Origin: a virus
Length of the DNA stretch: 24,007 bases
Virus record (IMG/VR): IMGVR_UViG_3300032213_001809
Coordinates: 1 to 24,007 of that record
Strand: one strand, 5' to 3'
Part shown: positions 15,301 to 22,916 of the stretch, piece after piece
How positions within the stretch are numbered: position 1 is the stretch's first letter
Layout: the number at the start of each line of letters is the position of its first letter
Translations under genes and position numbers: made by a program
The notes under the pieces: generated by a model
Told to the model about the DNA's origin: nothing
The model's input: the letters and a program-made list of their open reading frames with translations, nothing else
Database searches by the model: none

Positions 15301-18300
15301 ACCCGCAGAACCCGATGTACCCGAAGTACCACTACTTCCCGAAGTTCCGGATGAACCTCCACTACCACTTGTTCCAGAAGAACCTCCACTACCAGAAGTT
15401 CCACTAGTTCCCGATGTACCACCACTTCCGGATGTTCCACTGGTTCCCGAAGTTCCCGATGTACCGGAAGTTCCTGATGTACCAGATGTTCCTGATGTAC
15501 CCGAAGTTCCTGATGTACCTCCACTTCCGGATGTTCCAGATGTTCCGGATGTTCCTGATGTTCCTGATGTACCAGAAGTTCCTGATGTACCTCCACTTCC
15601 GGATGTTCCAGATGTACCACTGGTTCCAGAAGTTCCTGAAGTTCCCTCACTACCCGTTGTACCGGATGTACCAGAAGAACCAGAAGTTCCGGATGTGCCA
15701 GATGTACCAGATGTTCCAGATGTTCCTGAAGTACCTGAAGTACCTGATGTTCCTGAAGTTCCATCTACACCACTGGTTCCAGAAGTACCAGAAGTTCCCG
15801 ATGTACCAGAAGTACCATCTACTCCACTAGTTCCCGAAGTTCCAGATGTACCTGATGTTCCTGATGTACCTGATGTACCTGCTGAACCATCGGTGCCCGA
15901 TGCACCAGATGTACCAGATGAACCTTGTACACCTGCTATATTTCTTCTTTCTAATCTTTTACTTGCAGAATTCCAAACAACTACATCTTCAGCTGAGCCG
16001 GATATTAAATTTCCTAAAAATACACTGCCACTAACACCCAAACTACCACTAATTGTAAGAGATGCATTGATATTACTATCTTTGTTTACTTGTAAGAATG
16101 ATGCCGTATTTACTCCTTCCGCATTTAAAGCGTAAAGAGCGTATGATGCGGTAAATGCTAATGAAGCAGTTCCAACTAACATTGAGGAAGTTTGTGAACT
16201 GAGTAAATCACCAGTACCAGTACCACCAGTACCACCACCTAATATCCTTACTAATACACCATCTGAACCAGATGCTATTACATCAACCCCAGAACCAGTA
16301 AAATGAATTTTTCCTACTTGTGCTTTTACTAATGAACTTGTTTGATATATACGCAATTCAGTACCACTACCCTGCCCTGCATTTAATGCGTATGAGGCTG
16401 TTAATGCATAAGATGAACTCACTGCACTAAATACACTCATTGAGGAAGTTTGGTCATTTCTTACATACGCATTTGCGTTTGCCAATGATGCGGATAACGA
16501 TACCAATGAGGCCGAATCAAATCCAGTCACCGCATCCGCTAATAAAGCTTTTCTAGCAAATGATGCTGATAAAACCTCACCAAAAACTCTATTTCCACCG
16601 ATTGTACCACTTATCAAAGAACCACCACTACCAATTACAGCATGTCCAGAAGTTAATCCAGCAAATTTAATTTGTATTGTATTATTATCAATTGATTTTA
16701 TTGTACCAGCTAAAATTTGGTCTTCAGAACCAGTAGCGTATACCTGTACCATTGGGTAACGAATATCCAAATTATGTACAATTGTTAAATCACTTACATT
16801 GTTAAATGATACAGTTTCAGTTAATGAAGTTTCCGGTTGTGGAATGAAATAACCCTGAGTTTCATTATATCTTAATATTTGATATTCTGCCGATGCAGTA
16901 GGTCCTACTCCTTGAAAATTATATGTACCTAAAAAAGAACCGGTAAATAATTCAGATTTAATAATACCACTAGCTGTTACATTACTGAATCTTGCTTTAT
17001 CTTGTACAAACACTTCTCCATAAAAGAATGAAGATGTATTAACTACAAATCCCTTATCAGGTGAAATCGATGCCGTTACAGATCCCGATTTAAGTAAGAA
17101 TGTTTCGAATGCTAGATTCGCTATGTTGATATTATTTAATCCACTACCATCACCAACAAAACGAGAACCCGATTGAGCTATTACGTTACCACCACTTACA
17201 AATATTGAACCACTTACAGTTAATGAACCAGAGAATATTCTTACAGATGTATTTACTTCAAATCCTTTATTTGGAGATATCACACCTTCAACCGAACCAG
17301 ATATAACTCTATCTAATTTAAGGTCTTGTAATGCGTTTGCAGGAATGTTAAATAATCCACCACCATCACCCACAAATAATGCAGCTGTTATTGGTACATT
17401 TACATCTAATTTTAACGGGTCTATAATTGCTCTACCAGAACCCGATTGTATTCTATCTAATTGTAAATCTTCTAATGCCGATGCTGGGATGTTAAATAAT
17501 CCACCACCATCGCCATCAAAACGAGATGCCGATAATGAACCACTAATGTTAACTGAACCGGTAAATATAGAACCATAATATGAACCAGAATTTGCACCAA
17601 CTGGTGAAAAATTACCTTTTGTTGTTACAATAAATTGTATTCCACTTTGAACTGATGCCGTTGCTGAACCACTTGCTATTAAAGGTGCCGCTGATGCTTG
17701 TACATTTGTTAATTGAGAACCATCTCCTATGAATGAAAAAGCCTTTACACTTCCACTAACTTCAACACTACCAGTAAATTCAGAACCAATAGAAGAACCA
17801 GTCTTAGAAGTTGTTACTACAAATCTTTCACCATCTGCTACCGATGCAGTTGCCGAGCCACTACCAATGAATGGTGCTGCTGCGGCTTGTACGTTTGTTA
17901 TAAAACTACCATCACCTAATATGAATTGAGCTTTGATACTACCACTTATATCAACCGAACCAGTAAACACAGAACCAAATTGTACATTCTGTCCACTTCC
18001 CGTTGCTGCGGTTGTTACTATGAATGCGTTTCCACTTTGAACTGATGCTGTTGCCGAACCACTTGCTATTAAAGGTGCTGCAGCGGCTTGTACATTGGTT
18101 AATTGAGAACCATCTCCTATAAATACAAACGCCTTAACACTACCACTAACATTAATTGAACCGGTAAATTGAGAACCTATTTGAGAACCAGTAGCTTTTG
18201 TTTGTACTCTAAACCCAAAATCTGGACTTACAGAAGCTGTTACTGAACCGGATTTAATTTCCGTACTAACAAGTGCATCTTCTGTTAACGCAGAACGAGG

Positions 18301-21300
18301 AATATTTCTTAGGAATGTACCCTCACCATAATATACTGAGGATGATGCTAAAAATAATCCACCACTAATTTCATTTATAAATAAACTTCCACTTATATCA
18401 ACCGAGCCCGTTAAACGTGACCCGATTTGAGTTTTATATATAAAATTTGGATTACCATCTACTACATTAATAGTACCCGCCATTGATGAATGCAATTGGC
18501 AATTATAATATAATGTATTTGGTGCACTTCCAGAAACTAAAAATATTATTTGTCCATTATCTTCACCATTATTAGTAACCCAGGTATTATATGAATTATT
18601 AGTACCAATTGCACTAGCCGAATTAATCCAAAATGGATGCCCACTTGCATTTACATTAAAAATATATTCATAATTTCTATGTAATGTAATTGTAGGATTT
18701 GAACCACTTATTAATCTATTACTAATATTATAATTACCACTTCCATCATTAGTTACAGTGAATACGTTATCAAATGATAAAGAAGATGTAAATGGAGTTG
18801 TTACTTTGAATCCAAAATCTGGAGCAACTGAAGCTGTTACACTACCACTTTTAATTTCAGAAGATACTAATGCATCTTCAGTTAATGCTGCTCTAGGAAT
18901 ATTTCTTAAAAACGTACCTTGTGCGTATATAAATGAAGATGAATCAATTCTAATACTTCCACTAAAATCAGAACCACTTACAAATGAGGTAACTCTAAAT
19001 CCAAGATTAGGAGATACGGATGCAGTTACACTACCACTAGCAATTCTAACAGTATCACCAGATATTGCAGATTGTGGTATATCAAATAAACCTTTACCAC
19101 TACCACTAAACATAGATGCCGTAACATTACCAATTACTTTTGTTTCACCAATTAATTTTATTTCAGCTGGAACATATAATGCATCTACTACATCAATTAC
19201 ACCTGCCATAGAACTATGTAATTGACAATTGTAATAAAGTGTATTAGGTGCACTACCGGATACTAAGAATGTTACTACACCAACATCTTCACCATTATTG
19301 GTTACCCATGTATCATATGAGTTTTCAGTACCGGTACCAGGTGTTTCGTTAATCCAAAATGGATGCCCATTTGCATTTATATTAAACGTATATTCTAAAT
19401 TTCGTACTAATGTTAATCTTGGGTTTGAACCACTTACTAACCTGTTACTAATATTATAAAGACCACTACCCTCATTTGTTACAATAAACACTTTATCTAT
19501 ATCGTATCCTGGTATTGGTCTTGCAGATGATGATGCTATAAAACTACCACTAAATGTAGAAAATGTATTTACAACTAATCCAGTATTTGGTGCGATTGAT
19601 GCCGTTACACTACCACTGGCAATTCTATTAATTTTAAATGATAATGCCGATTCTGGAATATCAGATAATCCAGCACCACTACCACTAAAGAATGAACCAG
19701 TTTCAACTCTAATATAACCACCGGTTACAAATAATGAACCCGTAAATTGTGAACCACTTTCAGCTGATATTACTTTGAATCCAAAATTAGGGGATACTGA
19801 TGCTGTTACACTACCACTTTTGATTTCAGTAGATATTAAAGCCTCTTCTGTCAATGCATTACGAGGAATGTTTCTTAAAAATGTACCTTGTGCGTATATG
19901 AATGAAGATGAATCAATTCTAATACTTCCGCTAAAATCAGAACCACTTTCGAAAGATTGTACTCTAAATCCAAAGTTAGGAGATACGGATGCAGTTGTGC
20001 TACCACTTGATATTCTAAATACTTCGGATGATAATGCGGATTGTGGTATATCAAATAAACCTTTACCACTACCACTAAATACTGATGCTGATATAGAGCC
20101 AGAGAAATTTGATGTGTTTGCAAATACTTCAAATCCTTTATTTGGAGAAATCGATGCAGTTACACTACCACTAAATATTTTTGAAGTATCTAAATTAGAA
20201 AGTGCCGATATTGGTATATCAAACAAATTTCTACCACTACCACTAAATGAACCAGAATTTAAAAATATACCAGCTCCACTTATAAATAAACTTCCAGTAA
20301 ATTGAGAACCACTTTCCAATGATTCAACTCTAAATCCAAAGTTAGGAGATACGGATGCAGTTACACTACCAGATGCAATCTTATTTGGGGAAAATGAAAG
20401 AGCAGATTCTGGAATATCAAACAAATTTCTACCACTACCAGAATAAAATGAACCAGATGTAATTGAAATATTTCCACTTACAAATAAATTTCCAACAAAA
20501 GTAGAACCAGCATCAACTGATGTTACTACAAATCCTTGAACAGGAGAAACCGATGCAGTTACAGATCCAGATACTATTTTTGTTGCTACTTGTGGAGTTA
20601 CTATTATTCCTGTTAATCTACTACCATCTCCTTGAAACGAACCACTAATATCAGAGCCACTTATTTCGTTGGTAAAAATTTTAAATGCTTTAAGACTTCC
20701 ACTTATATCAACACTACCAGTAAATTGAGAACCACTCAAAGGTGATTCTACTTTTAATCCAAAATTAGGAGATACTGATGCGGTTATACTTCCACTTGCT
20801 ATTCTAGATGGCGAAAATGATAATGCCGATTCTGGAATATCAAATAAACCTTTACCACTACCACTAAACATCGATGCGGTTATCGTTGATTTAAATATTG
20901 CCGGTTGGGTTACGTTTAAACTACCACTTATAACTACATCTCCAATAATTAAAACTTCTGGTTTTCTTTGTAAAAGAGCATCTACTACATTAATTGTGCC
21001 CGCCATTGATAAGTGATATTGGCAGTTGTAATATAATATTGATGGTGCATCATATGGTACAGCAAACTCTATTGTTCCAACATCTTCACCATTATTTGTT
21101 ACTCCGGTATTGTATGCATTTTCAGTACCATTTGAGCTTATTGTTTTTATGTAAAATGGATGTCCGGATGCGTTTATATTAAACGTATAGGTTACTCCCC
21201 TTACTAATGTTATTGTTGGGTTTTGATTTGCAGTATCGCCATTAAAACGATACGCTGCTGTATCATCATTTGTTACATTGAATACTTTATCTAAAGATTC

Positions 21301-22848
21301 AGATGGATAATACGCCGCCGATGCAGATATTATCATACTTCCACTAAATGTAGAAAATGTATTTACTACAAGTCCCTTATTAGGAGAAATTGATGCTGTT
21401 GCCGAACCACTCGATATCTTAGATAGGTCTAAATCTCTAAGAGCCGATATTGGTATATCAAATAATCTGTTTCCACTACCGGAATAAGATGAACCAGATG
21501 CAAGTTCAATACCTCTAGCACCACTTACAAAAAGTGAACCTGTGAATTGAGAACCACTATCAATTGATTGAACTCTAAATCCAAAATCAGGAGTTACAGA
21601 TGCAGTTACACTACCACTTGATATTAAAGTACTCAATAATGCATCAGGAGTTAATGCGGAACGAGGTATATCTAAAAGTCCTCTACCACTACCACTAAAG
21701 AATGAACCAGTTGCCACTCTTATATTACCACCGGTCACAAATAAAGAGCCTGTAAATTGTGAACCACTTGCCAATGAGATTACTTTGAATCCTTCATTTG
21801 GACTAACCGAAGCAGTTACACTTCCAGTTGCTATCAATGTTGCTATTAAAGCATCGGGAGTTAATGCAGAACGAGGGATATCAAATAATCCTCTACCACT
21901 ACCACTAAACATAGATGCGGATACTCCAAACTGAAATGTTGAAAATGTATTTACAACAAACCCAGTATTTGGTGCGATTGATGCCGTTGCAGAACCACTA
22001 GCTATTCTAGTAGATACTAGCGAATCAATATTAAGTGCCGATAATGGAATATTAAATAATCCCTCACCACTACCACTAAAGAATCCACTTCCAGATGGTA
22101 TTACAACATTACCACTTACAAAAAGTGAACCAGTAAATTTAGAACCACTGGCTATTGATGTTACTACAAATCCAGTATTTGGTGCTACCGATGCTGTTAC
22201 ACTACCACTTGCTAATCTAGTAGCTTGTGGTAAATTAAATAAATCTCTTGCATCTCCAAAAAATGAACCAGTAAATGAACCAGTAAATGAAGAACCGGTA
22301 ATGTTATTACCAATTAATTCACTTTGTATTCTTACAGATCCTGTAAATTGTTGTATATTTTGGTCTACATTACCAAATATATTTGAGCCTGATGAAAATA
22401 CTATTGATGATGAAACTATATTTACAATAATTTGTTCAGCAAAAATAGATTCATCAACTATTAAATTACCTTGAATTCTAGTATCTGTGTTAACTAATAA
22501 ATTTCCACTTACAAAAGATGCAGTTGCCGAACCACTTGCTATAAAAGTTGCTGCTGGTAAATTAAATAAATTTCTACCATCTCCAAAGTAGGAGCCGGTA
22601 AAAGAACCGGTAAAAGAGCCAGTAAATGCACCAGTAGCTCTATCTAAATCTAAACTTCTTACAAATCCCCTATTACCCTGGTCATCCGATACTAATATCG
22701 CCGGAGAACCAGAAAGTGAAGCAGAGAAATTTGGAACACCGAAATTCGGTTCAACTTGAGATAAATCAATGAACTGATATCTGTCTGCCGTTACATTTTT
22801 GGGTGAAATTACCCTTACCCTACCCGTTAATAGATTACTAATTGCCAT
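12352..22848 (-). CDS. Giant tail fibre with beta repeats, three cupredoxin-like domains and a long collagen-like array (3,498 aa)
   Basis: One uninterrupted frame of 10.5 kb. Residues 1-75 (MAISNLLTGRVRVISPKN, then LSQVEPNFGVPNFS) are probably the virion-attachment end. Residues about 90-1940 are about 22 beta-repeat units (SGSVTASVSPNFGFRV, QFTGSLFVSG, SGSGRGLFDIPRSAL), interrupted by cupredoxin-like domains at about 519-624, 1116-1223 and 1358-1464. Residues about 2000-2080 hold a VHNLDIRYPMVQVYATG module seen in phage fibres. A Ser/Ala-rich stretch (SSSYALTASYALNAG) leads to about 1,025 residues of Gly-X-Y repeats (about 2305-3331). The last 165 residues form a beta-rich cap ending SWYGFAIAKNLS, with no S74 motif. 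The leader GCTGGAAAGTAACGC gives the best Shine-Dalgarno-like start in the window. It is probably a long fibre or whisker, but I cannot say which attachment site it uses. It is far longer than T4 gp34 (about 1,290 residues). Confidence 0.9.
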   Translation of the reverse strand: MAISNLLTGRVRVISPKNVTADRYQFIDLSQVEPNFGVPNFSASLSGSPAILVSDDQGNRGFVRSLDLDRATGAFTGSFTGSFTGSYFGDGRNLFNLPAATFIASGSATASFVSGNLLVNTDTRIQGNLIVDESIFAEQIIVNIVSSSIVFSSGSNIFGNVDQNIQQFTGSVRIQSELIGNNITGSSFTGSFTGSFFGDARDLFNLPQATRLASGSVTASVAPNTGFVVTSIASGSKFTGSLFVSGNVVIPSGSGFFSGSGEGLFNIPLSALNIDSLVSTRIASGSATASIAPNTGFVVNTFSTFQFGVSASMFSGSGRGLFDIPRSALTPDALIATLIATGSVTASVSPNEGFKVISLASGSQFTGSLFVTGGNIRVATGSFFSGSGRGLLDIPRSALTPDALLSTLISSGSVTASVTPDFGFRVQSIDSGSQFTGSLFVSGARGIELASGSSYSGSGNRLFDIPISALRDLDLSKISSGSATASISPNKGLVVNTFSTFSGSMIISASAAYYPSESLDKVFNVTNDDTAAYRFNGDTANQNPTITLVRGVTYTFNINASGHPFYIKTISSNGTENAYNTGVTNNGEDVGTIEFAVPYDAPSILYYNCQYHLSMAGTINVVDALLQRKPEVLIIGDVVISGSLNVTQPAIFKSTITASMFSGSGKGLFDIPESALSFSPSRIASGSITASVSPNFGLKVESPLSGSQFTGSVDISGSLKAFKIFTNEISGSDISGSFQGDGSRLTGIIVTPQVATKIVSGSVTASVSPVQGFVVTSVDAGSTFVGNLFVSGNISITSGSFYSGSGRNLFDIPESALSFSPNKIASGSVTASVSPNFGFRVESLESGSQFTGSLFISGAGIFLNSGSFSGSGRNLFDIPISALSNLDTSKIFSGSVTASISPNKGFEVFANTSNFSGSISASVFSGSGKGLFDIPQSALSSEVFRISSGSTTASVSPNFGFRVQSFESGSDFSGSIRIDSSSFIYAQGTFLRNIPRNALTEEALISTEIKSGSVTASVSPNFGFKVISAESGSQFTGSLFVTGGYIRVETGSFFSGSGAGLSDIPESALSFKINRIASGSVTASIAPNTGLVVNTFSTFSGSFIASSSARPIPGYDIDKVFIVTNEGSGLYNISNRLVSGSNPRLTLVRNLEYTFNINANGHPFWINETPGTGTENSYDTWVTNNGEDVGVVTFLVSGSAPNTLYYNCQLHSSMAGVIDVVDALYVPAEIKLIGETKVIGNVTASMFSGSGKGLFDIPQSAISGDTVRIASGSVTASVSPNLGFRVTSFVSGSDFSGSIRIDSSSFIYAQGTFLRNIPRAALTEDALVSSEIKSGSVTASVAPDFGFKVTTPFTSSLSFDNVFTVTNDGSGNYNISNRLISGSNPTITLHRNYEYIFNVNASGHPFWINSASAIGTNNSYNTWVTNNGEDNGQIIFLVSGSAPNTLYYNCQLHSSMAGTINVVDGNPNFIYKTQIGSRLTGSVDISGSLFINEISGGLFLASSSVYYGEGTFLRNIPRSALTEDALVSTEIKSGSVTASVSPDFGFRVQTKATGSQIGSQFTGSINVSGSVKAFVFIGDGSQLTNVQAAAAPLIASGSATASVQSGNAFIVTTAATGSGQNVQFGSVFTGSVDISGSIKAQFILGDGSFITNVQAAAAPFIGSGSATASVADGERFVVTTSKTGSSIGSEFTGSVEVSGSVKAFSFIGDGSQLTNVQASAAPLIASGSATASVQSGIQFIVTTKGNFSPVGANSGSYYGSIFTGSVNISGSLSASRFDGDGGGLFNIPASALEDLQLDRIQSGSGRAIIDPLKLDVNVPITAALFVGDGGGLFNIPANALQDLKLDRVISGSVEGVISPNKGFEVNTSVRIFSGSLTVSGSIFVSGGNVIAQSGSRFVGDGSGLNNINIANLAFETFLLKSGSVTASISPDKGFVVNTSSFFYGEVFVQDKARFSNVTASGIIKSELFTGSFLGTYNFQGVGPTASAEYQILRYNETQGYFIPQPETSLTETVSFNNVSDLTIVHNLDIRYPMVQVYATGSEDQILAGTIKSIDNNTIQIKFAGLTSGHAVIGSGGSLISGTIGGNRVFGEVLSASFARKALLADAVTGFDSASLVSLSASLANANAYVRNDQTSSMSVFSAVSSSYALTASYALNAGQGSGTELRIYQTSSLVKAQVGKIHFTGSGVDVIASGSDGVLVRILGGGTGGTGTGDLLSSQTSSMLVGTASLAFTASYALYALNAEGVNTASFLQVNKDSNINASLTISGSLGVSGSVFLGNLISGSAEDVVVWNSASKRLERRNIAGVQGSSGTSGASGTDGSAGTSGTSGTSGTSGTSGTSGVDGTSGTSGTSGTSGTSGVDGTSGTSGTSGTSGTSGTSGTSGTSGTSGSSGTSGTTGSEGTSGTSGTSGTSGTSGSGGTSGTSGTSGTSGTSGTSGTSGSGGTSGTSGTSGTSGTSGTSGTSGTSGTSGTSGSGGTSGTSGTSGSGGSSGTSGSGGSSGTSGSSGTSGTSGSAGSGGTAGSSGTSGSTGTGGSSGTSGTSGTSGTSGTSGGSGSSGTSGSSGTSGTSGTSGIDGTSGTSGTSGSSGASGTSGTSGTSGTSGTSGTSGTSGTNGSDGTSGTSGTSGTSGSDGSSGTSGTSGSSGTSGTSGTSGTSGSDGTSGTSGTSGTSGTSGSSGTSGSSGTSATSGTSGSDGTSGTSGTSGTDGSEGTSGTSGTSGTSGTSGSDGTSGTSGTSGTSGIGTDGTSGTSGTSGSDGTSGTSGSDGTSGTSGTSGTNGSEGTSGTSGTSGINGTSGTSGTSGSDGTSGTSGSSGTNGTSGTSGTSGIDGTSGTSGTSGSDGTSGTSGTSGTSGTSGTSGINGTFFGSSGTSGIDGTSGTSGSSGTSGTSGASGSDGTSGVNGTFFGSSGTSGINGTSGTSGSNGTSGTSGVSGTDGTSGTSGLNGTFFGSSGTSGTSGSDGTSGTSGTSGISGTDGTSGTSGLNGTFFGSSGTSGESGTSGTSGSSGTSGTSGISGTSGLDGTLFGSSGTSGIDGTSGTSGVDGTSGTSGTSGISGTSGLDGTLFGSSGTSGTSGISGTNGTSGTSGSSGTSGISGTSGLDGTLFGSSGTSGTSGTSGTSGTSGTSGTSGVSGSSGVNGTFFGSSGTSGTSGISGTSGSSATDGTSGTSGISGTSGLNGTFFGSSGTSGTSGISGTSGSSATDGTSGTSGTSGSSGVNGTFFGSSGTSGAQGTGGSGGSSGTSGTNAPGFSSGTSGTSGISGSNGSAGTSGTNAPGFSSGTSGTSGQTGTSGTSGTNAPGITSGTSGTSGVNGSSGTSALGVTSGTSGTNGFPLSGATNNGLLTYQDVPTQANVESNLTYDGSTLTIVGDTAQTGNITLTGGLDASTYLEATSYREIYSDLGTGGSFTIDCSTANNFRRQFNGAATITFSNVPAGKAFGFTLLTVNAGGYVLTFPASVNWAGGIQPGLTTSGEDVLVLYTFDGGTSWYGFAIAKNLS
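12845..15935 (-). repeat. Collagen-like Gly-Thr-Ser array of the 3,498-aa fibre with periodic interruptions
   Basis: About 1,025 residues of Gly-X-Y, mostly Gly-Thr-Ser. Near 15900-14290 the array is nearly uninterrupted. From about 14260 to 13170 the phase is broken ten times by (N/D)GT(F/L)FGSSGTSG, in which one extra Phe makes a four-residue step. At the end nearest the C-terminus there are four looser breaks of the type GTNAPGFSSG or GTSALGVTSG. Confidence 0.92.
13170..14265 (-). repeat. Ten copies of a roughly 120-base higher-order repeat marked by GTFFGSSG
   Basis: The plus-strand word ttccaaagaaagttccattt, or a close variant, starts near 13176, 13298, 13418, 13528, 13650, 13770, 13880, 14000, 14130 and 14248. 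The spacing is 110-130 bases, about 40 residues. Each encodes (V/L/I)(N/D)GT(F/L)FGSSGTSG, separated by about nine Gly-X-Y triplets. This is an in-frame tandem expansion within the collagen-like array. Confidence 0.88.
18450..18776 (-). other. Cupredoxin-like domain, copy 3, in the 3,498-aa fibre
   Basis: Residues about 1358-1464, from VFTVTNDGSGNYNISNRL to MAGTINVVDG. Candidate copper ligands are His in NASGHPFWI, then Cys, His and Met in YYNCQLHSSMAG, spaced Cys-x2-His-x2-Met as in amicyanin. It closely resembles copy 2 (shared NISNRL, SGSAPNTLYYNCQLHSSMAG). Confidence 0.78.
19180..19503 (-). other. Cupredoxin-like domain, copy 2, in the 3,498-aa fibre
   Basis: Residues about 1116-1223, from VFIVTNEGSGLYNISNRL to MAGVIDVVDA. 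The ligand set is intact: His in NANGHPFWI and Cys/His/Met in YYNCQLHSSMAG. It lies about 730 bases from copy 3 and shares more with it than with copy 1, suggesting that copies 2 and 3 arose by local duplication. Confidence 0.78.
20975..21295 (-). other. Cupredoxin-like domain, copy 1, in the 3,498-aa fibre
   Basis: Residues about 519-624, from VFNVTNDDTAAYRF to MAGTINVVDA. Ligands are His in NASGHPFYI and Cys/His/Met in YYNCQYHLSMAG. It is the most diverged copy, with no NISNRL segment and with VPYDAPSI in place of VSGSAPNT, yet all four putative copper ligands are kept. Confidence 0.78.
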
Positions 22849-22916
22849 GCGTTACTTTCCAGCTTTTTTATAAATATCAAAAATCAATTATAAATATTAA
22901 TAGAAGATATATATCG
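22849..22916 (-). promoter_or_regulatory. Intergenic gap with two candidate promoter motifs before the giant fibre
   Basis: A 68-base AT-rich gap. Plus-strand TATAAATA occurs at 22869-22876 and 22889-22896, so the sense strand carries TATTTATA twice, 20 bases apart, ending 40 and 20 bases before the fibre ATG. GGAAAG, 8-13 bases upstream of the ATG, is the clearest ribosome-site-like sequence in the window. The promoter role is inferred from recurrence. Confidence 0.42.

Larger units (their letters stand above)
17030..22580 (-). repeat. About 22 beta-repeat units in the N-terminal half of the 3,498-aa fibre
   Basis: A unit of about 60-80 residues recurs with three landmarks: (A/S/K)SGS(V/A)TAS(V/I)(S/A)PN.GF.V, then SGS.FTGSLFVSG, then FFSGSG.GLFDIP.SAL. 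I count about 22 copies of the TAS landmark. The two-part GDG.GL.NI variant is the common phage fibre F.GDGSGLTNI motif. Some copies are near-identical at DNA level, for example 18889-18970 against 19859-19950, showing recent internal duplication. Confidence 0.88.

Noticed and set aside
12845-15935. Regularly spaced repeats that could suggest a CRISPR array
   Set aside because: The repeats are in-frame codon repeats within one open frame, without unique spacers or a leader, and have a three-residue period.
13499-16135. Long plus-strand open frame (878 codons) of Val-Pro-Asp/Glu repeats
   Set aside because: Same cause as the other antisense frame: it mirrors the collagen-like array of the 3,498-aa fibre, has no independent start context and opposes all neighbouring genes.
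2941-22848. Diversity-generating retroelement acting on a fibre tip
   Set aside because: I saw no reverse transcriptase and no template/variable repeat pair with adenine-specific differences, and the fibre tips do not look like C-type lectin domains. Such an element could lie outside the window.
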